Source: Paraglaciecola sp. MB-3u-78 (GTDB lineage: Bacteria; Pseudomonadota; Gammaproteobacteria; Enterobacterales; Alteromonadaceae). From it: 64,000 nucleotides of DNA. Location: positions 1 through 64,000 of the forward strand of contig NZ_PJCF01000002.1 in NCBI RefSeq assembly GCF_002835935.1, in the 5' to 3' direction. Of this stretch, positions 1-9,172 are shown piece after piece; position 1 is the stretch's first letter; every line of letters starts with the position of its first letter. The translations under genes were made by a program, and so were the position numbers. A model generated the notes under the pieces. The model had not been told where the DNA came from. It saw only the letters and a program-made list of their open reading frames with translations, and ran no database searches.

Positions 1-966
1 TAATAAACGAGGTTTACTCGGACACGCACATTCAACTGGGTATTGTTGATATGGTATGAAACTCTATGGAATATAAAACGTCATTTTTCATAAGCTTTAA
101 AATATACTTTAGCTCAAATTTTCTATTTCACCTCTTTTTCATATCAATGAAAGAGAGATAGTCAGCCACTTCTCTCCTATTACTCAACCGTTTTCATGTA
201 ATTCAGAATTCAAAATAAGCACCTCCCGCTGTTGTGCAAACCAGTTTTGAATATTGCTTTTATTCAAAGAGACTTATCTGAGGCGGCGCTCTACTTTATG
301 AGGGCAATAATTCGGCGATCTCATCATTTTTTGTATTCAGGTGACTAAGTATTTTTTGGATCACCGATAGATGTTCATTAGACACATCCCTGAGTCTCGC
401 CACAATGGGAAACATGCGCTGTGCAAATTGGCTTCCCTGGCGGTTTGATACCAATCACCTTAATTAATTTACCGCCTCGATCTAATCTCAACAGCATCCT
501 CGACTGTCGGCAATGGTGGCATTCCTGCCGGTCAAAACCAGTTTGATCGAGCTACCGCTATGACGGCAATTGGCACAAGTTCTCCTTCAGGTTTAACGCT
601 CGACTGTCCGGTATTAGGCTCTAAGCTGCCAGTCAACCGATTATCTATATGGCACATAGCTCTATGTCAGATTTGGTTAAGCTCTACTATTAATGACTAT
701 CAAGTAAGTTCACTAATTCATCTTAGTCAATTCACTCAGGCCTATAGGGAGGGGCGGGTTAAAAGTCTACAGCCTTTTTATGCAACACCGTCGCCAAAGC
801 TTTTCTTACACACCCGCAACTTCAGAAACTTTTATTGAATTATTTTATTGAGTAAATCTATGCATTTTGGATAACAGGTGACTTTTATTTTTAGTGGGAC
901 ACTTAGTGGTACATGGACATTTTATAGAAAATTTACTACATATTAATCAATAATTTAATTATTATG
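1..966. other. Island-side DNA left of the tmRNA scar, no intact gene
   Basis: I see no convincing complete gene here. Besides the decayed remnant at 296-545, the plus strand is open from 560 to 838 but its translation is not protein-like and has no clear ribosome binding site. Two direct repeats, GTGGGACAC at 894-902 and GTGGTACAT at 906-914, lie just left of the tmRNA scar. Such short phased repeats are common as arm-type integrase sites at island ends; that reading is inference. No integrase gene is present in the window. Confidence 0.5.
296..545 (-). pseudogene. Decayed coding remnant, unidentified
   Basis: Conceptual translation of the minus strand gives two protein-like stretches in different frames. 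One contains a CHHC-type Cys/His cluster (ECHHCRQSRMLLRL) followed by KLIKVIGIKPPGKP. The other runs from GSQFAQRMFP through SVIQKILSHL to a stop at 296-298. A frame change near 430-440 separates them, so the gene is broken. The Cys/His cluster suggests a transposase-like or zinc-binding protein, but I do not recognise the family. The 120 bases beyond its stop recur, inverted and diverged, at 17507-17640. Confidence 0.3.
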
Positions 967-971
967 TTGAG

Positions 972-989
972 TTCCCGCCAGCTCCACCA
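972..989 (+). other. tmRNA (ssrA) 3'-end duplicate: attachment-site scar
   Basis: The bases TTCCCGCCAGCTCCACCA match the conserved T-arm/acceptor 3' end of gammaproteobacterial tmRNA, including the encoded CCA. The DNA immediately upstream is AT-rich and has no tmRNA body. A strong hairpin terminator follows seven bases later, as it does after a real ssrA gene. Tyrosine recombinases of ssrA-type islands restore the gene at one end and leave such a duplicate at the other. The arrangement therefore places the island to the left of this point and native chromosome to the right. Confidence 0.65.
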
Positions 990-995
990 CAAAAT

Positions 996-1027
996 AAAAA
1001 AGGCTTATCGAAAGATAAGCCTTTTTT
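996..1027. terminator. Bidirectional terminator (ssrA/eptA)
   Basis: The stem AGGCTTATC / GATAAGCCT (1001-1009 and 1014-1022) has a GAAA loop and is flanked by an A-run on the left and a T-run on the right. It can therefore stop transcription from both sides: from the original tmRNA gene on the plus strand and from the eptA-like gene on the minus strand, whose stop lies 30 bases away. Confidence 0.85.
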
Positions 1028-1056
1028 GTATCTGCTATAGGTACTTAAATCGCGAC

Positions 1057-2766
1057 CTAAAGTATCTCAATCTGGCTATTTTCAAGCTCAGTGTTAGCTA
1101 ACACCCCTGCGCTAGGGCATTGGGCCAGTACGTCCATACTTGCATCGTACGTACTGCTGTTTACTGATGTCATGCCAAGTAATGTATCAAAAAGATTATC
1201 GTGGGAAATAGGTTGCTCAGTCACAGACTTTATACACCCTGGGTTTTTATCAAGCATTTCTGATCCTTGCCAATAGATCATTGGTACGTGGGTTTGCTCA
1301 CTTGGCGCAAACGCATAGGGTAACCCGTGCAGATAGACGCCTTTTTCGCCGAGTGATTCGCCGTGATCTGAGATATACAACATGGAAGTTTCAATATCTT
1401 TTATTTGCTCTAATTCTGTCAATTTTTCGATAACCTTACTCAACACAAAGTCGGTATAAGCGATGGTATTATCATAAGTATTAATGAGTTCCTGTTGTGT
1501 GCAGTTTTGAATATCACTGCGTTGGCAGTCTGGGGTAAAGGGCCTTTTATCTTGTGGGAAACGCCTAAAGTAGGTGGGCCCATGTGAGCCCATCATATGT
1601 AAAACGATGAGTGTATTGTTGTGAGTGAGATCATCGAGTTTATCTGCAAGCGGGCCAAGCAACGCCTCATCAAAACAATATTCGCCATCGCAAAACTGAC
1701 TGTTAAGGTCTGGGGATAATTCAATACTTTTAACTCTGGCGCAAACGCCTTTGCAACTGCCATTATTATTATCAATCCATAACACATCTGTGCCCGCTAA
1801 TTGAATAATGTCTAATACATTCTGTTGTGAGTCTGCTTTTTGTTTGTCGTAACTATGTCTATCTAGTCTGGAAAACATACAAGGCACTGATACCGCTGTT
1901 GCGGTGCCACAGGATCCCACTTTTGAAAAAGACATCACCCCTTTATCTTGGGTGTATTGATTGGTAGCTATGGCATAACCATTAAGTGAAAAATTTTGTG
2001 CTCTTGCCGTTTCACCCAACACTAAGACAGTAAGCTTAGCTGATCCCGCAGACTGAGAAATACTAGGGTCATTATCTAATAATTGGAAATCTCTATGGGG
2101 TGAAAAATAGCTTCGCTTGGTGAACTTGACCGCAGAGTCGAGCAATTTGTAAGGTGTGATATACGTAATTAAGTTAGAATTATTTCTACCAACGGCTGCA
2201 TAATTCACATAAAAACACCCTGCGATCGCCACAATCAGCAGCAAAGTTACTCCAATCAACCGCAGTCTGGTTAGAATGTTTTGTCCAATAGATAATTGAC
2301 GTATCGGTGCCCAATAGATTAACAATGAGGGAAGCACACCGAACAAAATCAAAAAACCTATCGAGTCAATATTTAAGTACGACAATGCTTCTGTTGTGTC
2401 TGTTTCGATGGCGTTTTGCACCATGGTATAGTCAAAAACGGTGCCGTAATTAAATATGGCGTAGAAAATAGTTGAAGATATTAAGACGGTAGTGATTAGC
2501 ACTGGTTTCAACAAAAAGCCGATAGCCATAACACTATTAATCAATACAAATAAACTCAGAAGAAACAAGGGAACAGATAGTAAAAACAATAGGTTGTAAT
2601 CATCAGACTTAGTGATCACCGATACAGTTTTAAGCAAAAAAGGTTCGTTGAGAACAAGAGCAACATAGGCACAGGTCAGAACAATCAGTAGGTTGCTTGA
2701 TATCCTTATATTTTCAAAGGACTTAAACCCACGTTTTGAGCTGTGATAAACAGTATTATATAGCAT
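1057..2766 (-). CDS. eptA: EptA-type phosphoethanolamine transferase
   Basis: Inner-membrane enzyme expected to transfer phosphoethanolamine from phosphatidylethanolamine to lipid A on the periplasmic side, which lowers surface charge and gives cationic peptide/polymyxin tolerance. It has 569 residues, about five hydrophobic segments in the first 195, then an alkaline-phosphatase/sulfatase-fold domain. Visible motifs are GETARAQNFSLNGY (about 251), GTATAVSVPCMF with the predicted nucleophile Thr near 290, HMMGSHGP, and a C-terminal SDHGESLGEKGVYLHG metal site. Length and motifs are typical of EptA (DUF1705 plus sulfatase). A PmrA-type box with a -10 hexamer lies just upstream, and a perfect 15-bp inverted repeat overlaps the start. 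No good Shine-Dalgarno is seen before this ATG, yet no later Met precedes the first membrane segment. It is intact, unlike the neighbouring sugar-transfer genes. It could modify another glycolipid; the family assignment is firm. Confidence 0.9.
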   Translation of the reverse strand: MLYNTVYHSSKRGFKSFENIRISSNLLIVLTCAYVALVLNEPFLLKTVSVITKSDDYNLLFLLSVPLFLLSLFVLINSVMAIGFLLKPVLITTVLISSTIFYAIFNYGTVFDYTMVQNAIETDTTEALSYLNIDSIGFLILFGVLPSLLIYWAPIRQLSIGQNILTRLRLIGVTLLLIVAIAGCFYVNYAAVGRNNSNLITYITPYKLLDSAVKFTKRSYFSPHRDFQLLDNDPSISQSAGSAKLTVLVLGETARAQNFSLNGYAIATNQYTQDKGVMSFSKVGSCGTATAVSVPCMFSRLDRHSYDKQKADSQQNVLDIIQLAGTDVLWIDNNNGSCKGVCARVKSIELSPDLNSQFCDGEYCFDEALLGPLADKLDDLTHNNTLIVLHMMGSHGPTYFRRFPQDKRPFTPDCQRSDIQNCTQQELINTYDNTIAYTDFVLSKVIEKLTELEQIKDIETSMLYISDHGESLGEKGVYLHGLPYAFAPSEQTHVPMIYWQGSEMLDKNPGCIKSVTEQPISHDNLFDTLLGMTSVNSSTYDASMDVLAQCPSAGVLANTELENSQIEIL

Positions 2767-2799
2767 TGTTCTACCAAGTGATTAACTTGGTAGAACAAT
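2765..2799. repeat. Perfect 15-bp inverted repeat at eptA start
   Basis: Arms 2765-2779 and 2785-2799 (ATTGTTCTACCAAGT and its complement) are separated by GATTA. The repeat spans the predicted -10/start-site region and the ATG of eptA. It has no T-run, so it is not a standard terminator. It could be an operator for a second regulator or a leader hairpin. Confidence 0.6.
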
Positions 2800-2827
2800 A
2801 ACGGTGTTAACTTAAGCAGCGCTTAAA
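2795..2827 (-). promoter_or_regulatory. PmrA/BasR-type box and -10 of eptA
   Basis: Read on the minus strand: TTTAAG, five bases, CTTAAG (half-sites at 2822-2827 and 2811-2816, 11-bp phasing), ten bases, then a TATTGT -10 at 2800-2795. Direct CTTAA repeats with N5 spacing are the known PmrA (BasR) recognition pattern. The same geometry recurs upstream of two other units in this window. Confidence 0.7.
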
Positions 2828-2842
2828 AGATGCAGAGTATTT

Positions 2843-4024
2843 TCAATATCCGTATTTATATTCAGGCAAACTTTCAGAGCCCTGTGTACAGTTTTCTAGG
2901 CGACTAGCATGATTTAACAAAACCCAATCGACTCTATGGGCAAAACCTAGGTGAATCACTTTATTTGTATCATAACAATCGGTGACCAATTCAAAATTAA
3001 TAATGACATACCCTTTAGGTCGCACTTTTTGCCATGCCCAAGCCGCAGTCAGTTGTTGTTGATGATCAGTATGATAGCCAAAATGTGTTGTTCGGTATGG
3101 CGAAAACAAAATAAACTGTTCGGAGAAATCCACTAAGGCAACTTCAGCATTGGGCTCAATGAACTTGCTCGCTACTCGATATATGTTTTTAGGGGTTTTC
3201 GCTTCGTTGAGTAACTCATACCCCAAAGTACTATAAGCCACCCACACCACTGTGATAAAAATCGGCCAACTCTGCCATTTATTGCCTTTCAAGCGTAACA
3301 GGCAACTGAGTAAACCCGCCCCACCGACTATGAGAAAAAACAGCCAAGGAACAACATTATATTTATCACTTAGTTGGGCCGCAAAATTAACCTCTGTCAG
3401 ACCTGCGAGTACAAACACAAAAAAAGCGACAGAGAGCAATGCAACTGTTGCCCAGACCAGATTGATAAGCACCTTACTTTTTATTAACTGCGTAAAATAT
3501 GGAGCGGTGATCAATGCAAGCATGGGCAATGCAGGCAACACATAAACGCCTCGTTTACCTGCACTCATACTAAAAAACACTATCACTAAAACAATCCAAG
3601 CAAGAGGCAAGATAATCCTAGCATCGACTTGTTTAATGGCCTTCCACCAAGGCTTAATTAACCAAGGTAAAGCCAGACTAAGGGGTAACCAAAAAACCGG
3701 AATAACAGAACTAACGTAGTACCAAAAAGGTTTAATGTGATGCCATGAATTGGCGTAACGTGTCACGGTTTGTTTAAACAGAATATTGTCACGATACACT
3801 TCATACAAAGGATTTTGACTTTGGTCTACCAACCACAGCATAGGTAAAAACCACAGGGATATGGCAAATAACATAACTAGCGGACCGAGATACCAAAGCC
3901 ATTGCCGAGTGATAATCGGCGCCAGAGTATATGGCTTGCCACAAAAGCGTAACAAAAAGTGAGATATTAACATAAAAAGTGGTAGAAAACCCACACCTTT
4001 GGTTATCACCCAGGGCAATCGCAT
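2843..4024 (-). pseudogene. ArnT-type (GT83/GT39) glycosyltransferase, C-terminal part, cut by ISAs1
   Basis: This is the C-terminal two thirds of a polytopic lipid-linked-sugar transferase. Removing the ISAs1 insertions and one copy of the target duplication rejoins it in frame with 6447-7013 to give a 574-residue protein, normal for the family. It has about eight hydrophobic segments and a hydrophilic C-terminal tail (FSEQFILFSPYRTTHFGY region). The family moves sugars from undecaprenyl phosphate onto lipid A (ArnT for aminoarabinose, FlmK for galactosamine); the substrate here is unknown. The inverted repeat of the IS supplies an in-frame ATG (MRLPW then native VITKG), so a stub could be translated, but it lacks the N-terminal catalytic acidic loop. 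Its neighbours in the interrupted operon are a TVP38-type protein and a GT2 enzyme that could make the lipid-linked donor. Confidence 0.8.
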
Positions 4025-5223
4025 TAAAAATGGCTTGACACAGATCCCCTAATTTGATCTATTACTTCGCTTTACGCGACGTAATATGACCAAATACAAG
4101 CCCACACTTATCGAACATTTCAAAGACATTGAAGATCCTCGTCTTCTAAGAAAACAATTACATAAATTAGATGACATCTTTTTTATTACCCTATGTGCCG
4201 TTATCTGTGGCTGTGATGGCTGGGTTGCCATTGAAAAATTTGCCAACATTAAACGCACTTGGTTTGAACAATATTTATCCCTAGAAAATGGTATTCCGTC
4301 TCATGATACTTTGGGACGTATTTTTTCCTTAATTGATCCTGAGCAATTTCAAACCTGTTTTTCTAGCTGGATCAAAGAGATAGTAAAAAATGTCACGGGC
4401 GATGTGATCGCTATTGACGGTAAATGCCTTCGACGCACTCATGATAAGTCATCTAATAAATCAGCTATTTATATGGTTAGCGCATGGTCACATGATAATC
4501 AGCTGGCACTTGGACAAGTGAAAGTTGATGAAAAATCGAATGAAATAACCGCCTTACCTTCCCTACTCAAAAACTTAGACATCACAGGCAGTATCATCAC
4601 AACCGATGCATTAAACACACAAAAGAAATCGGCTGAACTGATCGTGAGTAAAGGCGCTGATTATTTAACCGCACTGAAAGGAAATCAAAGCACCCTACAT
4701 GATGATGTGATTTTATTCTTTGAAAATACCCCTAAAAGTTATGAGGGCACGTTAAATACTTATAAGAGTATTGATTCAGGGCATGGCCGTATTGAAGAAA
4801 GAACAGTGACTTCCTGCAACCGAATTGACTGGCTTACTGAGCATCATACTCACCCACACCTTGCCAGTATTGTTAGCGTCAAATCAAGAAGATTTCTTGC
4901 GAACGAATGGTCAGAAGAAACGCGATACTTTATTAGTAGCGTTAAGCATAACGATGCAGAGAAATTTGCTCACTATGTACGTGCTCATTGGGGTGTAGAG
5001 AATAATCTTCACTGGAGATTAGATATGGCATTTGACGAAGATCATTGTCGAATTCGTCAAGGATATGCAGATCAAAACATGGCAATATTACGCCACATAT
5101 CTTTGAATTTATTAACGTCAGATAATGATAATAAGGTAGGTATTAAGATTAAGCGGCAAATGGCAGGTTGGGATAATGATTACTTGCTGAAACTGCTACA
5201 AATATTTTAATGCGATTGCCCTG
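4011..5223 (+). mobile_element. ISAs1-family insertion sequence, copy 1
   Basis: A 1213-bp element bounded by inverted ends CAGGGCAATCGCATTAAAA (left) and its complement (right), carrying a single DDE transposase gene. It sits in the reading frame of an ArnT-type gene, opposite to that gene's direction. Its sequence appears identical to the copy 1223 bp to the right. Confidence 0.9.
4086..5210 (+). CDS. ISAs1-family transposase, copy 1
   Basis: A DDE transposase of 374 residues, the usual length for ISAs1 (H-repeat-associated) proteins, which move the element by cut and paste. The N-terminal part has the HFKDIEDPR motif. The catalytic acidic residues fall in AIDGK, TTDAL and the GVENNLHW segment that follows the YFISS box. 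The protein is full length with no stop or frameshift, so it is probably active. Its translation is identical to that of the second copy. Confidence 0.93.
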   Translation: MTKYKPTLIEHFKDIEDPRLLRKQLHKLDDIFFITLCAVICGCDGWVAIEKFANIKRTWFEQYLSLENGIPSHDTLGRIFSLIDPEQFQTCFSSWIKEIVKNVTGDVIAIDGKCLRRTHDKSSNKSAIYMVSAWSHDNQLALGQVKVDEKSNEITALPSLLKNLDITGSIITTDALNTQKKSAELIVSKGADYLTALKGNQSTLHDDVILFFENTPKSYEGTLNTYKSIDSGHGRIEERTVTSCNRIDWLTEHHTHPHLASIVSVKSRRFLANEWSEETRYFISSVKHNDAEKFAHYVRAHWGVENNLHWRLDMAFDEDHCRIRQGYADQNMAILRHISLNLLTSDNDNKVGIKIKRQMAGWDNDYLLKLLQIF

Positions 5224-5233
5224 GGTTATCACC

Positions 5234-6446
5234 CAGGGCAATCGCATTAAAAATGGCTTGACACAGATCCCCTAATTTGATCTATTACTTCGCTTTACGC
5301 GACGTAATATGACCAAATACAAGCCCACACTTATCGAACATTTCAAAGACATTGAAGATCCTCGTCTTCTAAGAAAACAATTACATAAATTAGATGACAT
5401 CTTTTTTATTACCCTATGTGCCGTTATCTGTGGCTGTGATGGCTGGGTTGCCATTGAAAAATTTGCCAACATTAAACGCACTTGGTTTGAACAATATTTA
5501 TCCCTAGAAAATGGTATTCCGTCTCATGATACTTTGGGACGTATTTTTTCCTTAATTGATCCTGAGCAATTTCAAACCTGTTTTTCTAGCTGGATCAAAG
5601 AGATAGTAAAAAATGTCACGGGCGATGTGATCGCTATTGACGGTAAATGCCTTCGACGCACTCATGATAAGTCATCTAATAAATCAGCTATTTATATGGT
5701 TAGCGCATGGTCACATGATAATCAGCTGGCACTTGGACAAGTGAAAGTTGATGAAAAATCGAATGAAATAACCGCCTTACCTTCCCTACTCAAAAACTTA
5801 GACATCACAGGCAGTATCATCACAACCGATGCATTAAACACACAAAAGAAATCGGCTGAACTGATCGTGAGTAAAGGCGCTGATTATTTAACCGCACTGA
5901 AAGGAAATCAAAGCACCCTACATGATGATGTGATTTTATTCTTTGAAAATACCCCTAAAAGTTATGAGGGCACGTTAAATACTTATAAGAGTATTGATTC
6001 AGGGCATGGCCGTATTGAAGAAAGAACAGTGACTTCCTGCAACCGAATTGACTGGCTTACTGAGCATCATACTCACCCACACCTTGCCAGTATTGTTAGC
6101 GTCAAATCAAGAAGATTTCTTGCGAACGAATGGTCAGAAGAAACGCGATACTTTATTAGTAGCGTTAAGCATAACGATGCAGAGAAATTTGCTCACTATG
6201 TACGTGCTCATTGGGGTGTAGAGAATAATCTTCACTGGAGATTAGATATGGCATTTGACGAAGATCATTGTCGAATTCGTCAAGGATATGCAGATCAAAA
6301 CATGGCAATATTACGCCACATATCTTTGAATTTATTAACGTCAGATAATGATAATAAGGTAGGTATTAAGATTAAGCGGCAAATGGCAGGTTGGGATAAT
6401 GATTACTTGCTGAAACTGCTACAAATATTTTAATGCGATTGCCCTG
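5234..6446 (+). mobile_element. ISAs1-family insertion sequence, copy 2
   Basis: Second 1213-bp copy with the same ends and orientation, separated from copy 1 only by one 10-bp target repeat. The head-to-tail pair could come from unequal crossing over between IS copies or from re-insertion into the same target sequence. Lack of divergence implies a recent event. Confidence 0.9.
5309..6433 (+). CDS. ISAs1-family transposase, copy 2
   Basis: Identical 374-residue DDE transposase. Two adjacent intact copies could mobilise the segment together. Its stop codon TAA lies in the right inverted repeat. Confidence 0.93.
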   Translation: MTKYKPTLIEHFKDIEDPRLLRKQLHKLDDIFFITLCAVICGCDGWVAIEKFANIKRTWFEQYLSLENGIPSHDTLGRIFSLIDPEQFQTCFSSWIKEIVKNVTGDVIAIDGKCLRRTHDKSSNKSAIYMVSAWSHDNQLALGQVKVDEKSNEITALPSLLKNLDITGSIITTDALNTQKKSAELIVSKGADYLTALKGNQSTLHDDVILFFENTPKSYEGTLNTYKSIDSGHGRIEERTVTSCNRIDWLTEHHTHPHLASIVSVKSRRFLANEWSEETRYFISSVKHNDAEKFAHYVRAHWGVENNLHWRLDMAFDEDHCRIRQGYADQNMAILRHISLNLLTSDNDNKVGIKIKRQMAGWDNDYLLKLLQIF

Positions 6447-7013
6447 GGTTATCACCCCTATCCCCATAAAAAACCAGGCAATGAAGTACCAACGCCATTT
6501 ACCGTCAACTAAGGTAAACCTTAGCAACCCATAACAACCTAGAGTGATCCAAGCACATACCATGGCATCAATCTGCGCCGTTTTGGCTTGTAACATAAAC
6601 TGAAGACTAAAGGTAAGTAGCAGTCCTGCGATAAAACCAATTTGAGTTGACCATAACTTGCGTCCAATGTCGTAGACTAAAAATACGGTTAATAAGCCAC
6701 TCAAAGCTGAGGGGATTAAAAAAGCAAATTTGATCGAGTCGGTTACCCAATAGAAAAACGCAATAGCCCACATGAAAACGGGGGGGTTGTCAGGATAGAG
6801 TTCCTGTGCCCTTGCGGGGAAAAACCATTGCCCTGTGTCAATCATTTCTTTAGCTACTAAGGCAAATCTGGGTTCGTCAGCAGGCCAAGGATCTCGTAAA
6901 CCTAAGCCAATCAATATCAAACTAGCAGCAATCGACATTAACCAAAATAGTGCATGTCGATGCTCAGATGTGACATTATAAAAATACTCACCCCAGCTAT
7001 GGTTCGGGCTCAT
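6447..7013 (-). pseudogene. ArnT-type glycosyltransferase, N-terminal part
   Basis: Start of the interrupted 574-residue enzyme. After a first membrane segment comes GLRDPWPADEPRFALVAKEM, the acidic first periplasmic loop (DE) that binds metal and donor phosphate in the GT-C fold, then GQWFFPARAQELYPDNPP and several membrane segments. The native frame ends at GVIT within the target repeat and runs on into the IS, stopping at 6372 after about 25 foreign residues. Its ATG overlaps the last codon of the TVP38-type gene (7010-7013), showing translational coupling in the original operon. Confidence 0.82.
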
Positions 7014-7353
7014 TTTCTGACGGCCTCATTTTGTTGAATTTTTTTGGGGTCCACCAGCTCGATGTCGTCGATTAAGCTATCTGCTTTATATTGCTTATAC
7101 AGTCTGACACTTAACAAACTTGAAATAACAAATAACGCAATACTTAAGACAACTTTCCAGATAGAGAGAACAATCACCCCCTTGCCCATCAAAGCAAAGA
7201 TGGCCATTTGTGGTAGATAACCAATCATAGAGCCCATCACAAAAGACAACCCACTGACATGGCTGACACCTGCCACAAGGTTGGTGACTAAATTATTTCC
7301 AATGGGCAATAGCCTAATAACGATGGTTTTTGTGAAGGGACTTTTTGCCAGGA
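7010..7353 (-). pseudogene. TVP38/DedA-type membrane protein, C-terminal part, cut by IS4-type element
   Basis: C-terminal half of a SNARE-associated/VTT-domain protein (TVP38/TMEM64 family). It contains the conserved segment FTKTIVIRLLPIGNNLVTNL followed by GLSFVMGSMIGYLPQ and a last membrane helix. Joined with 8773-9172 after removing the insertion and one target repeat, the frame is restored to 247 residues, a normal family size. VTT proteins act in phospholipid or undecaprenyl-phosphate flipping, which fits a neighbour of polyprenyl-phosphate-sugar enzymes. The stub can start at an ATG inside the IS end (7372), but it lacks the first half. Confidence 0.82.
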
Positions 7354-7363
7354 AGCGGTCGAT

Positions 7364-8772
7364 CAATGTCATTAACTTAAGGATTTAACACATACGTTTA
7401 TAATTCATTGGGTACTTATTTGGCTTGGTTCTCCGACCTTTTCGAACAAACTTACGGTTGGGTCGAATAACACTTAAATTCTTTGATATTTTATTTATCA
7501 GGAGTGCGTATAACTCAAGCTCAGCTAGCTTCATTGTGAACCGTACAACATTATCTTTGAGCTGATTTACTGCAAAGGTGAAATTGATTTTATATTCATA
7601 GAGCCTATTGTTTTTAGCTTTCTTTATTTTTGTTTTGCATCATGTATTGCACAAACGGCAAGGTTTTTAGTTAATAGCTTAGCGTGTAAGTCTTGTAAAA
7701 CACCTTCAACAGAAACACTAGAATAATTCTCAATATTAAGGCGACTTTTCAATACTTTGTAATCTTCTTCAACTCCCCAGCGTTGGTGATATAAATCAGC
7801 AAAAAGAGCAGTAGGATAAGCTTGTAGATCTGTTAATGACGAAACTAAAATCTCCGATTCACCTGACGGCAGGTCAACTCGCACTAATCGTAAACGTAGT
7901 GATTCGGTCGATATTTTATCTTTTCTGCATCGGCGAAGAGACTTCTCAATACAAGGAAAGTCAACGATATCACTATATTTTCCACTTTTTAAGAAGGCTT
8001 TAACAACATTAGAGCTTTGAACAATGCGCATGCAGAAATCAACATTCTTTAGCCTATGGTACTTATAAAACCAAACGGCTGGATAACCTCTGTCGTAAAC
8101 GACTAAATCGCCTGCTTGGGTTTTATTTAAATGCTTTAGTGCCATTTCACGCTCCCCTGTTGAATGACTTTCAACCTGTAAATCTACCGTAATATTATTC
8201 TTAACATCATAAAGTTGAGAAAGACGAACGGCAGGCATAGCAGCATGTGAGCGAGCTTTACCAAAATGCTTAAGTAGTTCGTTAGAGGTTGGTAATTGCG
8301 TGACTGACCCATCAACGGCTAACAGTCTGTGTCCTTGCCATTTATCGATGGTTGCAGCTTCATAGAATGCTTGAACTAAATCATTGTTTAACTCAATAAA
8401 TGCCTGATGAGATAGTTTCATTCTTGCTTTACAAAAGGCGGCAGTGCTAACTGATTTTGTTGACAAGTAGCTATCATCGATAACATTGAAAAACCGAACA
8501 AGTTCAGCCTGAATTGAACCATTGAGAGCATTCAACATAAAACTCATTAAACGAGGGAAAGTAAGGGTGCGATTTCGAGTGAAATCGGTAGGTTTTTTGC
8601 GGTGATTTTCTAAAAACGCAGTTGAATGAATTTTATTGGTTGTTTTTTGTACTATTTGAATTAAATACTGAACAGCGCATTGGTAATTTCTCTAAATTTT
8701 TAATTCATCGACAGATTATCAACTAGGTAACTTGTTGTAAATACGCAAAATAAGCTTAAGTTAATGACATTG
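7364..8772 (-). mobile_element. IS4-family-like insertion sequence
   Basis: A 1409-bp element with perfect 18-bp inverted ends (CAATGTCATTAACTTAAG at left, complement at right). It is flanked by the 10-bp direct repeat AGCGGTCGAT (7354-7363 and 8773-8782) made from the TVP38-type gene. Element size and duplication length fit IS4. Its transposase frame is shifted near the end, so this copy is probably no longer autonomous. Confidence 0.88.
7385..8547 (-). pseudogene. IS4-family transposase, frameshifted near C-terminus
   Basis: A DDE (YREK-type) transposase. The intact stretch 7624-8547 encodes 307 residues with the IS4 hallmarks LLAVDGS (first Asp), VVYDRGYPAVWFY (second Asp) and the C-terminal YHQRWGVEEDYKVLKSRL (Tyr, Arg, Glu, Lys). 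The frame stops at 7624 inside an A-rich run. One frame over, the sequence continues in protein-like form for about 75 codons to a stop at 7385. The frame is also open upstream of 8547 for roughly 40 codons without an ATG. Together these add up to a normal length near 430 residues, so I read the copy as inactivated by a one-base indel. A programmed frameshift is less likely in this family. Confidence 0.75.
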
Positions 8773-9172
8773 AGCGGTCGATAGCAGATACTTTTTGTGG
8801 GTAACGCTTTTTAACCTGTTCTCTGACTGCAAATCTTGCAAAATACATGCTCAAGATACAACCGAATCCAGCGGCTAAGGTCGATAGCAATGCGCCATTG
8901 ATGAATCCAAATGCATAGCCCCCAAAAAAAGCTAACAATTGTCTTGGGCTGCCTAATGCAGTAGCTGCCGCTCCGAGTCCTATAAACAGCAACATGCCAG
9001 TCAAACCATTGTCCCTAATGTGGGCATCTATCCAATTTTCGTTGAAAGACTGAAATAGGACATGATTACTGACTATGGCTCCACCGAGCAAACACACCAT
9101 TAATAACATCATGGCTCTTTTAAACCATTTAAAACGGATAACCGCCAGTAAACGTTTAGTCAAGATCATCAA
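8773..9172 (-). pseudogene. TVP38/DedA-type membrane protein, N-terminal part
   Basis: First 133 native codons of the interrupted VTT-family gene. There is one N-terminal membrane helix (about 20-38), then LLFIGLGAAATALGSPRQLLAFFGGYAFGF, the re-entrant/helical core typical of TVP38, and CILSMYFARFAVREQV. The native frame breaks at KVSAIDR; the last residues (SMSLT) come from the IS end. The start overlaps the upstream glycosyltransferase gene by 17 bases, so the three genes formed one operon. Confidence 0.8.

Larger units (their letters stand above)
4001..6456. repeat. Three copies of a 10-bp target repeat around tandem ISAs1
   Basis: GGTTATCACC occurs at 4001-4010, 5224-5233 and 6447-6456: left of the first IS copy, between the copies, and right of the second. 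One copy belongs to the interrupted glycosyltransferase gene. Ten bases fits the 8-10 bp duplications known for ISAs1. Confidence 0.9.

Noticed and set aside
560-838. Plus-strand 92-codon frame
   Set aside because: Translation has no protein-like pattern, no ribosome binding site, and overlaps the edge of a minus-strand remnant.
972-989. A tRNA or complete tmRNA gene
   Set aside because: Only the 3' 18 bases are present; no acceptor 5' strand or tag-encoding part precedes them.
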